From assembly GCA_022823145.1 (NCBI GenBank), contig JAJDXS010000070.1, forward strand, positions 20,869 through 84,868: a DNA stretch of 64,000 bases, given 5' to 3'. The notes under the pieces were generated by a model. The model was given only the letters and a program-made list of their open reading frames with translations. It was not told where the DNA came from and made no database searches. The translations under genes were made by a program, and so were the position numbers. Shown here piece by piece: positions 8,904 through 17,764 of the stretch (within the stretch, counting starts at the first letter, position 1; each line of letters starts with the position of its first letter). The DNA comes from Gemmatimonadota bacterium. Lineage in GTDB: Bacteria > Gemmatimonadota > Gemmatimonadetes > Longimicrobiales > Gaopeijiaceae.

Positions 8904-11900
8904 AAGACCGGCTCCTCGTTTTCCCAGTTGCGCACCCTGCGCAGCAGGGACAACTCACCGGCTGTCTCCAGGTTGCGTGCGGTCCACTCGGCGACCCCAC
9001 AACTCGTGTGGCCCCAGTCGCTGGTCTCGGCCCCGCAGACCTCCTTGTAGTCGCAGTAGCGGCAGTCGTCCCTGGGGTTGTCCGTGGCCGGGAACCACCC
9101 CTGGCTCATCCACTCGAGGAGCGACGCGACGAGGTGGCCGCCGTGCCTGAGCTGCGAAGCGTCGTAGCCGCGGATCCGGTTTTCGCCGCGCCTCGTGGGG
9201 AAGTGGTATTCCATGGCGTCGACCGGCCTGTCATGCAGGGCTGCCACCGCGGCGGTGTACACGAAGTGCTGCAGGCGGCGTCCGCCGTTGTAGACGCCGG
9301 AACGGCTGCTGTAGCCGTACCCGCCGCCGGTCTTGTAGTCGACGACGCGCAGGTGCGTGCCGTGGTCGTCCACACGGTCGACAACACCGCGTACGAGGAC
9401 CGATCCTTCCCCGGCGTCGATCCTCGTTTCGGCGTCCATCCCGAATCGCCACTCGAGTTCCGTCCACCGGGGTGATTCTTCCCGGATCATCTCGACGAAG
9501 GAGCGGGCGTCGTCCCGGAGTTCCTCCATCTCCCACCGATGCAGCGCCACGCTCGGGGACGGCGTGTTGACGAGCGCCACCGTCCCGATTCGGTCGATCA
9601 GCCGCAGCGCAAGGTCCATGAAACGGTCGTCGGCGGCCTCGATCCCGCGGGCGTCGGCCTCCTTCAGCGTCTCCTCGTAGACGGCGTGAAGCAGACTGCC
9701 CCGCTCCATCGCGTTGAGCCAGCGGTCGGGATCGAACTCGGGATCGTCGGGCGCGAACGCCCTGATGACATACCTGAAGAGGAATCGCCGGGGACACGTG
9801 CCCAGTGTTTCCAGGCCGCTCGCAGAGAATGTCCTGTCAGCGATGTCGTGGTAGGAAAGAGGTTGGGAATGTGTACCCAGAAAGCCGGTGTGCACCGACG
9901 GTTCGTCGCTGTCGAGGGCCTCACCGATCGCCAGACCCTCGCCAAGACGCGGAAACGACCGCGAAATGGCGCCCAGTCCGTCGCGGAGCCGGCCGGTGTC
10001 GGTCGCAAGGGCGCGCAGCCACACGTCGCTGGCGTCCAGGTCGGTGTCGATCCCGGGACGCGGGAGCCGCGACTCCGTGAGGCCGAGGTGCTGGCTCAGA
10101 TCCTCGAACGTGAGGGTCTGGTCCCGCTCCCTGAGGCGGAGCGTCTGGAGCATTTCGGGGGCGGGGGTGAGTTCCCTGCTCTCGGCCGGGTTCCAGCACG
10201 AGTAGCTCACGACGACCGTGCCCCGCAGGCGTGCGAAAAGCTGGGCGAAGTTGAAGCGGGCCTCGGCTGCGCGCTCCGATGCGAGGGGCAGTTCACCCGG
10301 CCCGAGACGGAACCGCTCCTCGTCACCGATGAGCGGATCCTCGTGGAGCGAGCCGAGCACCGACCTCGCGTCGAGGCCGACAATGAAGGTGAATCGCCGG
10401 CCGGTTGCGCCGCCGTGCCGCAGATCCGTCATGTAGATGTGGCCCGGCGCCGAACTCCAGGGCGCAAGTCCCTCCGTTCTGGGAGCCGGTATGCGGATCT
10501 GCAGGTACGACTGGACGATCGCCGACGCCGAGGCGAAGTCGGTCGTGCGCTTTACGGCAACCTCGATGCGTTCCAGCTGACGGAGCAGCCGCTGCCGCGC
10601 CGTCTCGTCGGTGTCCGTGCCGGGAGCCACCCGCTCCAGCATGCTCTTGACGCCGGCCGCAACCCGGGACGGGGAAACGCGTTCATCCGTCGGCGGGGTC
10701 GCCTCGAGAACGGGTCTGACGAGGGCCCGCAGGGCGCTCAGCTGCTCCCTTTCACGCACTTTGCGCCGCTCCAGTCTCTCCTCGTCCTCGAAGCGCCTTC
10801 GCCTCAGCTTGTCGACGTCCCTGAGCGCCCGCTCGATCCTGGCCAGGTGGCGATCGCGCCCCCACCCGATCCGCAGCCGACGCAATGCGCGCGCCAGCCG
10901 AGGGCCGGTCAGGCGGTGTGCGGGACGTGGCGGAATCACGTCACCGGCCTCGATCAGCGCCCGGAGGAGCGACTCCTGGAACCCGCTTTCGATCCAGCGG
11001 AAGTAGGTCGACACCACCCTCCCCGGGCGTGTGCGCTCGACCGGAAGGCCGACGCCGAAGTTGACCGGCACGCCCATCGGTCCGGCGAGGGCGTGCAGCG
11101 CCGAGCCGTACGACCAGGGGTCGGCGGCCACGATCTCGACTTCGTCCCAGCGAGCCCCCATCTCGAGCGCGCGCCGCAATACCCCTCGCAGTTCGTCGTA
11201 GACCGATGCGGCGGTGAAGAGTTCGATCCGGTCGACGGCGGTGGCGGGTGGAATCTCGGCCACGCAACGATTCACCGCGTGGAGATAGCTGGCCGGGGAC
11301 TGTGGCGGCGCGACATCCCACAGGATCCCCCTGGGCACTTTCAGTCCCTCCACGGAGTCGGTCCTCAGAAGGACGGCGCCACGCCGCCGCAGTTCCGCCA
11401 CGAATCGCCCCTCGAGCCCGCGGCCCGCAAGTCCGGGGAGAAGGAAGATCCGGGTATCCGCCGGCAACGGCTCGTGTTCATCTCTCGCGAGAATCCGCAC
11501 CGCCGTCCGGAGCATTCCTGCCGTGTCCGTACGGTTCCCCGGGCGGAGGAGCGTCTCGTAGCGCGCGAGGACCCGGGTCACCAGCGCCCTCTTGTCGAAC
11601 CGGGACCCGCCTGCCCCTCCGGGGGCGTCAAGAGGTGGCCGGATGCCACCCATGCGCAGCGTCGCTACCGAATTGCGAAGCGCATCCCGGAAACCGGGCT
11701 TCTCCGCGAGCTCCCTGAATCGAGCGAAGCGCGTCAGTGCAACCACTTCGTCGATGGCGCGCTCCACCAGCGCGTGTTCGTCGAAGGCGTCGATCACGTG
11801 GCGGCCGGCGCGCACCAGCGAGCGCGCAGCGATCATTGTCGCGAGGGGCCGCAGGGTGTTGATCTCGAAGCCCGTCCACGAGCGCCCGCGCAACGCGACC

Positions 11901-12082
11901 TGCCGCAGCAGCTCCTTCCCCTCCCCGCGTGTGCGGGCGATGAGGATCTTGCGGGCCCTCCCGTGTTCCCGTGCGATGCGCTCCAACTCCTGCACGAGCA
12001 CGCAAGCCGATGCACGGTCGCCGGGCGGTGGCGGGGCGGAGCGGGCGCGGTCCGTGTCGAAGTCCAGGTAGAGCTGCGTCAT
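8900..12082 (-). CDS. addB: AddB-type nuclease subunit (PD-(D/E)XK, Fe-S)
   Basis: The ATG at 12082 is chosen because it overlaps the stop of the upstream gene (ATGA) and leaves a 1060-residue product starting MTQLYLDFD. The C-terminal region has GTCPRRF and, much later, CRYCDYKEVC, the four-cysteine arrangement that holds an iron-sulfur cluster around the nuclease domain in AddB. Between them are RGVVDRVD and VVDYKTG, the PD-(D/E)XK active site. The N-terminal half is a degenerate helicase-like region without a convincing Walker A. Its position directly before addA, with a 4-base overlap, supports a two-subunit AddAB complex. Confidence 0.9.
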   Translation of the reverse strand: MTQLYLDFDTDRARSAPPPPGDRASACVLVQELERIAREHGRARKILIARTRGEGKELLRQVALRGRSWTGFEINTLRPLATMIAARSLVRAGRHVIDAFDEHALVERAIDEVVALTRFARFRELAEKPGFRDALRNSVATLRMGGIRPPLDAPGGAGGSRFDKRALVTRVLARYETLLRPGNRTDTAGMLRTAVRILARDEHEPLPADTRIFLLPGLAGRGLEGRFVAELRRRGAVLLRTDSVEGLKVPRGILWDVAPPQSPASYLHAVNRCVAEIPPATAVDRIELFTAASVYDELRGVLRRALEMGARWDEVEIVAADPWSYGSALHALAGPMGVPVNFGVGLPVERTRPGRVVSTYFRWIESGFQESLLRALIEAGDVIPPRPAHRLTGPRLARALRRLRIGWGRDRHLARIERALRDVDKLRRRRFEDEERLERRKVREREQLSALRALVRPVLEATPPTDERVSPSRVAAGVKSMLERVAPGTDTDETARQRLLRQLERIEVAVKRTTDFASASAIVQSYLQIRIPAPRTEGLAPWSSAPGHIYMTDLRHGGATGRRFTFIVGLDARSVLGSLHEDPLIGDEERFRLGPGELPLASERAAEARFNFAQLFARLRGTVVVSYSCWNPAESRELTPAPEMLQTLRLRERDQTLTFEDLSQHLGLTESRLPRPGIDTDLDASDVWLRALATDTGRLRDGLGAISRSFPRLGEGLAIGEALDSDEPSVHTGFLGTHSQPLSYHDIADRTFSASGLETLGTCPRRFLFRYVIRAFAPDDPEFDPDRWLNAMERGSLLHAVYEETLKEADARGIEAADDRFMDLALRLIDRIGTVALVNTPSPSVALHRWEMEELRDDARSFVEMIREESPRWTELEWRFGMDAETRIDAGEGSVLVRGVVDRVDDHGTHLRVVDYKTGGGYGYSSRSGVYNGGRRLQHFVYTAAVAALHDRPVDAMEYHFPTRRGENRIRGYDASQLRHGGHLVASLLEWMSQGWFPATDNPRDDCRYCDYKEVCGAETSDWGHTSCGVAEWTARNLETAGELSLLRRVRNWENEEPVF

Positions 12083-13215
12083 GGCGCGACCACCCCGGTC
12101 GGCTTCGTGGGGAACAGCGCCCCGAGCCGCCTCCCTTCGCGGCGCCGCCAGATGCCGCGGTGGTACGCGTCGCTGGCCAGGAGAGAGAGCGTGATCGTGG
12201 CCTCGCCGTACACCATGCGTTCCCGCGCCGTTTCGACCTTGCCCCAGGTGGTCGCCTCGCGCAGGGTCGAGCCCGAGAGGCCGCCGTCGCGTACATCCGC
12301 CACCGTGAGCTGGACGGCGTATCTGTGCATGGCCACGTCGGACGCGCCGGCATCGCCGCCCTTCCCTCCATCGAACTCCGCCAGCATCCGCGCAGCCACC
12401 ACCGCGTCCTGCGCAAAGTTCTTCGGCACTCCCCCACCCACCATGAGAAGCCCGGTCGCCGACGCGGCCAGCTTGATCCGCGCAAGTTCGTGGAAGTCCT
12501 TCCCGGAGTCGAATGCGAGGTGGGGCAAGCCCAGGGCGGACGCCCTGGCCCGGTGCGCGACCACGCCGAATCCCGCCGATGAGTCGCTGAGCGCCGGCAC
12601 GAAGACCGGCACCTCCTTGCGGTGAGCGGCCAGCACGATCGACCGTGCCCGCACGTGGTGCCGTTCCAGGTAGCCGCCCAGCTCGGTCATCAATTCGCGG
12701 CTGGAGTACGGCCGTGCGTCGAGCCCGTCGAAGATGCCGGCCACCACCTCGTCGCAGCGCTGCAGCTCGGCCTCGCTGATGTACGTGTCGTAGATCCGGT
12801 CGATGCCCAGTCGCTTGAGCTCCTCGTCGTCCACGGCCGGCGCGTCCGGCGAGCCCGGCGCCATGTAGTGGCGGAATCCCAGCGCCTCGAAGAAGTCCTG
12901 GTCGACCACGATGGCGCCGGTGGCCACGATCACGTCGACCATGTCGCATTCGACCATCGTGAGCAGCGCTTCCTTGAGGCCCGCCGACACCAGCGACCCC
13001 GCGAGGGTGAAGATCACCGTGCAGTCGCGGTCGCCAAGCATCTCGGCAAAGATGTCGGCGGCCTCGGCCAGGTTGCGGGCCTGAAAGGCGGCGTTGCGGT
13101 AGGTGTCCAGGACGCTCCGCCCGTCGAAGGCGGTCACGTCGATGTGCTCGACCGGCCTGGCCAGCAGTCGGTTTCGGGCCGGTGTCCCGCGGGAAGCGCG
13201 CTCCATTCGCTCCAT
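12079..13215 (-). CDS. Deoxyhypusine-synthase-family protein
   Basis: A 378-residue product from the ATG at 13215, just 5 bases after the preceding susC stop. It matches the deoxyhypusine synthase fold: NAD-site-like VIFTLAGSLVSAGL (67-80), the segment HRKEVPVFVPALSDSS (198-213), and GGGVPKN with Lys265 at the position of the catalytic lysine. The eukaryotic and archaeal enzyme transfers an aminobutyl group from spermidine to eIF5A/aIF5A. Bacteria lack that substrate, and bacterial homologues include homospermidine-synthase-like enzymes, so a polyamine-transfer role is the best inference. Its ATGA overlap with addB places it in the addAB transcript. Confidence 0.85.
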   Translation of the reverse strand: MERMERASRGTPARNRLLARPVEHIDVTAFDGRSVLDTYRNAAFQARNLAEAADIFAEMLGDRDCTVIFTLAGSLVSAGLKEALLTMVECDMVDVIVATGAIVVDQDFFEALGFRHYMAPGSPDAPAVDDEELKRLGIDRIYDTYISEAELQRCDEVVAGIFDGLDARPYSSRELMTELGGYLERHHVRARSIVLAAHRKEVPVFVPALSDSSAGFGVVAHRARASALGLPHLAFDSGKDFHELARIKLAASATGLLMVGGGVPKNFAQDAVVAARMLAEFDGGKGGDAGASDVAMHRYAVQLTVADVRDGGLSGSTLREATTWGKVETARERMVYGEATITLSLLASDAYHRGIWRRREGRRLGALFPTKPTGVVAP

Positions 13216-13220
13216 CGATG

Positions 13221-16200
13221 CTAGAACACGATCTCTACGCCGATCCGGAACGACCGGTTGGGGGATAGCGTGATGCTGCTCTCGCCTCCCAGCTCCAGAC
13301 CACCGTAGGTGATGCCACTGAGTTCTCCGTCGATCAGCCGGTTGTGCGACCAGATCCACAGGTTGCGGCCGTTCAGGTAGAGCGTCGCGCGGCCGGCATT
13401 CAGACGACTGGTCCAATCCCCGGGAAGAATGTAGCGAACCGAGACCTCCCGAAGCTTGAGGTAGTCGCCGTCGTAGAGAAACGCGTCGCGCGCTCCGCTT
13501 TGGCTGTATTTGCCGCGTGCGATCCCGTCTGTCCCGTATTGGGTCGGGAACGCGTACGCGCAGCCGTCGGCAGCGTCGTCCCCGGTGCCACAACGCACCA
13601 GTTCGCGGCGGTAGATGCCGTTGAATGTGGCCCATACCGAGCCCCAGTCGAAGACGTGGTGGCCCGCCGCCCAGTCTGCCATCGCGCTGACGGTCAGGTC
13701 GCTCCCGACCGAGAGCGTCGTGTTGATGCCGCCGCTCTTGTCGGGCACCGGAAACTTGCCGACGAAGTTGCGCTCCGACGCGTCGGGGAGCCCGTCACCG
13801 TTCGTGTCGCTCGGCATGGTCACCCACCAGGCGCCGACGGGACCGCCGCGGCAGGTATCGAGGTTCCCCGGTTCCTTCACGCTCCAGCAGCCGGTTACCC
13901 GCTTCTGGCCGTCGTCCACGGGAAAGTCGGCCACCCCACCCATGTCGGTGACTTCGTTGTGGTTGTAGTGGAAGGTCCCGCCCATGCTCCAGGCCAGCGT
14001 TCGGGTGTTGACCAGTTGGAGGCTGAGGGCTGCTTCCACCCCGCGATTGAGGATCGCGCCGACGTTCTCCTGCTGGGTCCCTTGGCCGGTTACCGGCTGA
14101 CGGGGGACCTGAAAGAGCGCGTTCGTCGTGCGCGCTTCATAAGCCGTCAGGTCCAGACCGATGCGGTTGTTCCATAGGGCCGCGTCGATCCCCGCTTCCA
14201 CAGTGGACGTCTTCTCGGGGCGCAGGTCGGGGTTGCCGGGGTTGGCGAACCTGGGCGCCGATTCGCCGCGGAACGGACTGGCGGAAAAGGTGCGGTCCTT
14301 GAGGAAGGCACCCGGGAAGTTTCCGGTCTGTCCGTAGGCGGCCCTGATCTTGAATTCGTCCACGAACGCGAGCTCGATGTCTTCGGAAACGATGTAGGAG
14401 CCCGTGGCCTTAGGGTAGAACTCGGTGTCGATGTTGTCCCCGAAGGTCGACCCGGCGTCGACTCGGAAACCGCCACCAAGGTAGAGCTTGTCCCACAGGC
14501 TCACCTGCTCGTCGAGGTACAGGCCGCCGTTGAACAGCTCGATGTTTCCCTCGCCAGCGGTGATGTCCGCCGCGGCATGGAAGTGGAAGGTGCCGGGCAG
14601 GGCGAAGGTCCGACCGTGACCGTTGATAACGCTCTCGTCCTGCCGAAAGCCCTGCACGCCCACGGTCAACGCGGACCCGACCATTCGGCCGCGACTCCGC
14701 CACGCGTACGTTGCCCCCGCATCCAGGGAAACCGACGCAAACGAGCGGTCGAGTCGGTTGAGTCGGCCCGTGGGCTCACCGGGAATAAAACCGATCGGCT
14801 CGTATAGCCTCTGCTGGTTCGTACGGTTGTCGGTGCCCAGTGTGATCTTCGCTGCAAGGTCGTCGCGGACTCGCCACCGCACGCCCGTAGACAGAATGAA
14901 ACGATTGACCCATTCGTCGATGTCCGGCATGAGAAAGATGTCCAGCGCCTCCTGCAGGGTTGAAGCACCGGCGAAGAAAAGGGCGTCCCCGACCTCGAAG
15001 GTTGTCAGCGGGTCCCCTATAGAGGCACCGTTGTAGAGTCGCTGAAAGCTGTGGTGTACGTAACTGCCCGAGAATTCCAGCGTGAAGTCTTCGGTAAGCG
15101 ACGCCTGCACGCCGCCGCGGAGGTTGTAGTTGGTGCTCCCGTCTTTCGGCTGGGTCCCGGCGCGGTCTTCCAGGCGACCACTGACACTGTAGGTCACGTC
15201 GGCCGTCCCGCCGGACACGCCTACGTAGTAGGTCTGGGTGTGGCCGTTCCTGAAGTAGTGGTCTCGCATGAAGGTCTCTGTGATTTCGCCGGATTCCACG
15301 CGTTCCGGGAAGATCACCCCCATGTCGAACATGTACTTGAGTTCGGGCGTCTCCATTCCCTGCTCGACTCGGGCCGTGATCTTCGGCTCCCCCGGGCTTC
15401 CCTTCCTGGTGAAGATCTGGATCACGCCCGTGGCTGCGGCCGATCCAAAGAGGGTCGACGCAGCGCCGCCCCTGGTGATTTCGATGCGTTCGATGTCGCT
15501 GGCCAGAACGTCCGCCAGGGCTGATGACTGCTCGCCACCGGTGACTGCCGCCGTGGATTGGTTGTTGTCGACGCGGACGCCGTCCACATAGATGACCGGC
15601 GTCTGGGCACCGAACACCGACGAAATGCCGCGGAAGTTGATGAGGGCTCCGGTACCCGGGTTGGCCGAGGTGGCGCTTATGGTGGCCCCTGTGACACGAC
15701 CCTGGAGGAGTTGGTCGACGGATCGAACCGGCGCGAGTTCGAAGTCTGCCGCCGACAGCACCTCGACCGATGTTCCGAGCGCACGCCGTTCGGTTTCAGC
15801 GCCCACGCCCGTGACGACGACCTCGTCGAGGGCGATCGCCGTCGAGTACAGTTCGATGTCGGCAGCGGTCGCCCGTCCAGCGGCGACGGTGACGGTTCGG
15901 ATGCCCTCACCATAGCCGATGAGCGTTGCCTGAACCGTGTGGTCGCCAACGGGCACGTTCAGAAACACGAAGCGTCCCGACACGCTGGTGAGCTGGCCGA
16001 TCCCGGTCCCCTCGATGAGGACCTGGGCGTTCGAAAGCGGCCGACGCGACGCACCGTCCAGAACCTGTCCGTGGATGACACCCGTCTGGGCATGTATCGG
16101 CACAGCGGCGGCCCACGCCAGAAGCACCGCGAGGCCAGCAATGCTCTTGGTCCGTTGCGGGCAATAGCCGGCCGACGGAGCCCGAAAGCCCCGTCGGCCG

Positions 16201-16226
16201 GAGTCCTGCTTGCCGCCGAACAACAA
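13221..16226 (-). CDS. SusC/RagA-type TonB-linked outer-membrane protein (second copy)
   Basis: A 1001-residue TonB-dependent transporter starting at TTG; no ATG precedes the leader. A hydrophobic signal (about residues 29-46, ending PIHAQ) is followed by a carboxypeptidase-regulatory-like domain (GQVLDGASRRPLSNA), a TonB box-like DEVVVTG, the plug (QLLQGRVTGATI, VIYVDGVRVDN, GGAASTLFG) and a beta-barrel ending in VEIVF. It is a close paralogue of the protein at 17765-20671. An insertion with two cysteines near DTNGDGLPD distinguishes it. The DTNGDG motif resembles a calcium-binding loop. It follows susD by 39 bases, so it is probably in the same transcript; the substrate is unknown. Confidence 0.93.
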   Translation of the reverse strand: MLFGGKQDSGRRGFRAPSAGYCPQRTKSIAGLAVLLAWAAAVPIHAQTGVIHGQVLDGASRRPLSNAQVLIEGTGIGQLTSVSGRFVFLNVPVGDHTVQATLIGYGEGIRTVTVAAGRATAADIELYSTAIALDEVVVTGVGAETERRALGTSVEVLSAADFELAPVRSVDQLLQGRVTGATISATSANPGTGALINFRGISSVFGAQTPVIYVDGVRVDNNQSTAAVTGGEQSSALADVLASDIERIEITRGGAASTLFGSAAATGVIQIFTRKGSPGEPKITARVEQGMETPELKYMFDMGVIFPERVESGEITETFMRDHYFRNGHTQTYYVGVSGGTADVTYSVSGRLEDRAGTQPKDGSTNYNLRGGVQASLTEDFTLEFSGSYVHHSFQRLYNGASIGDPLTTFEVGDALFFAGASTLQEALDIFLMPDIDEWVNRFILSTGVRWRVRDDLAAKITLGTDNRTNQQRLYEPIGFIPGEPTGRLNRLDRSFASVSLDAGATYAWRSRGRMVGSALTVGVQGFRQDESVINGHGRTFALPGTFHFHAAADITAGEGNIELFNGGLYLDEQVSLWDKLYLGGGFRVDAGSTFGDNIDTEFYPKATGSYIVSEDIELAFVDEFKIRAAYGQTGNFPGAFLKDRTFSASPFRGESAPRFANPGNPDLRPEKTSTVEAGIDAALWNNRIGLDLTAYEARTTNALFQVPRQPVTGQGTQQENVGAILNRGVEAALSLQLVNTRTLAWSMGGTFHYNHNEVTDMGGVADFPVDDGQKRVTGCWSVKEPGNLDTCRGGPVGAWWVTMPSDTNGDGLPDASERNFVGKFPVPDKSGGINTTLSVGSDLTVSAMADWAAGHHVFDWGSVWATFNGIYRRELVRCGTGDDAADGCAYAFPTQYGTDGIARGKYSQSGARDAFLYDGDYLKLREVSVRYILPGDWTSRLNAGRATLYLNGRNLWIWSHNRLIDGELSGITYGGLELGGESSITLSPNRSFRIGVEIVF

Positions 16227-16265
16227 GACCTGCGCCCTGACGCCGACGACAGCCTGTTCAGCCGC

Positions 16266-17741
16266 CTAGTTGAACGGCGACGCGTTGTTGGCGACAAGCA
16301 CCTTGTTCATGTCCACATGGATGGTCACCTGTGTCTCGATCAGAGGCACCCCGGGGTCGACCCCGTCGTACAACGCGAGCGGCGTGTAGATGTCCATAGC
16401 GTAGCGAGGGTTCTGGGGGATGTAGCCGGGCACGATCGGCAGAGTGCCCGGATCTCCCTCGTTGATGTTGTCGTTCTGGTCGATCTCGCGCAGCATCATC
16501 GGCAGCTTGATGCCCAGATCGGCGAGCCGGCGGCCCTCCAGAAGCATGATCTCCTGACGGGCCAGCCACAGTGCGTGCCAGAGTTCGCTGGCATCCGAGA
16601 GACCCGCGATACTGTCCGCATCCAGTGAGGTGCCCGAGACATTCGGAATCATGAGACCATCGGACGGCCGGTCCAGGACGAGCCCGGCCCGATAGGGGCT
16701 GTCGGCATCCGCACGGATCAGGATTTCACTGCTCCTCGGGCGCAGGCTCAGGTCGGCGTTGCGGCGCTCGTCGATATCGTCGAACGACACCATCCCCCGC
16801 GTCCCGGCCAGGGTGATCGCGTTTGCCAGCTGAGTGCGAGCGTCGGCCATGTTGCCCGAAGCCAGCGCGATCTCCGCCAGGATCAGGTGCATCTCCTCGG
16901 CCTTCGCGATCGGTATCGCCGATTCCCGGTCGGTATACTTGGGGTCGAGGAAATCCAGCCTTGGCAGGGGCTGCATTTCCTGAAGTGCCCGAAGCACAAG
17001 GAACGCCACCGGGGTGTTGGAAATGGAGGTGGCGTCGTAGCCCTGGGTGTAGAGGAGCATGGGATCCGACGACAGCGCGGCGTTTGCCGCCGAGGCCGCG
17101 GCCCCTGCGTCACCCAGCAACCGGTGAGCCCGTGCCAGGGCCGCGTTCGCCTGGGGTCCGAAGCCCGTGGCCGCCTGCAGATCGGTGATCGCCTTGCCGA
17201 GTGCCACTGACGCCGCCTGCGGCGTTCCATCCTCTTCGTGCGGAACGTTGGAAAACACCTCACCCATCGTCAGGTAGGCCATTCCACGGTAGTAGTGGGC
17301 CTCCGCGACCAGTTGCGGTGGTGCACCGGCATCTTCGGGTGCGATCTCGTTAATCACGAAATCGGCCAGGGCACGGAGCTCCTGAACATTCCAGTAGGCT
17401 CCGCTGGCGCTCGTTCCCGTCGAATTCACCAGATCGGGGGTGACCTCGTGGGGTTCGTCCATGTCCACGACGATACCCGTGCCATGGATCGAGTAGTTGT
17501 CGCTGATGACCTCCGCCGCCACCACATACGCGTTGATCATGCGGGCAAACTGCGCCCGAAGCCCCGGCAGGAGTGCTGCCGTGGGGTTGGTGGCCTGGGC
17601 CAGGTCATCGTCTGTCGTCGTTGGATTGTTTACCTGGGTCGGATTGATGGCATCGCAGGCGGCCATCGCCAGAGCGGCCAGAAGGGCGCCGGCAATCCCC
17701 CTCCCGCTCCTTCCGAGGATCGGTATGTTCTTGCTGATCAT
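16266..17741 (-). CDS. SusD/RagB-family outer-membrane lipoprotein
   Basis: The ATG at 17741 is preferred over one at 17765 because AAGGAGAG lies at good spacing before it. The 491-residue product begins with a lipoprotein signal ending LAMAAC, so it should be anchored at the cell surface. The body is alpha-helical TPR-like (for example AHYYRGMAYLTMGEVFSN and ALARAHRLLGDAG), and the C-terminus has the Q-N-P-R-Y-A segment usual in SusD proteins. SusD forms the lid over the SusC barrel and binds the nutrient. It is flanked by two SusC paralogues, an unusual sandwich; which barrel it serves is not evident. Confidence 0.9.
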   Translation of the reverse strand: MISKNIPILGRSGRGIAGALLAALAMAACDAINPTQVNNPTTTDDDLAQATNPTAALLPGLRAQFARMINAYVVAAEVISDNYSIHGTGIVVDMDEPHEVTPDLVNSTGTSASGAYWNVQELRALADFVINEIAPEDAGAPPQLVAEAHYYRGMAYLTMGEVFSNVPHEEDGTPQAASVALGKAITDLQAATGFGPQANAALARAHRLLGDAGAAASAANAALSSDPMLLYTQGYDATSISNTPVAFLVLRALQEMQPLPRLDFLDPKYTDRESAIPIAKAEEMHLILAEIALASGNMADARTQLANAITLAGTRGMVSFDDIDERRNADLSLRPRSSEILIRADADSPYRAGLVLDRPSDGLMIPNVSGTSLDADSIAGLSDASELWHALWLARQEIMLLEGRRLADLGIKLPMMLREIDQNDNINEGDPGTLPIVPGYIPQNPRYAMDIYTPLALYDGVDPGVPLIETQVTIHVDMNKVLVANNASPFN

Positions 17742-17764
17742 TTTCTGCGCTCTCCTTGATCTCA

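Noticed and set aside
9539..12625. A 1028-codon open frame on the plus strand, opposite addB, and similar very long frames at 19454-23260, 29975-33610 and 39304-42768
   Set aside because: They lie opposite well-supported genes with strong motifs, have low-complexity Arg/Ala/Gly-rich translations and no recognisable domains. Long antisense frames are expected at this GC content.
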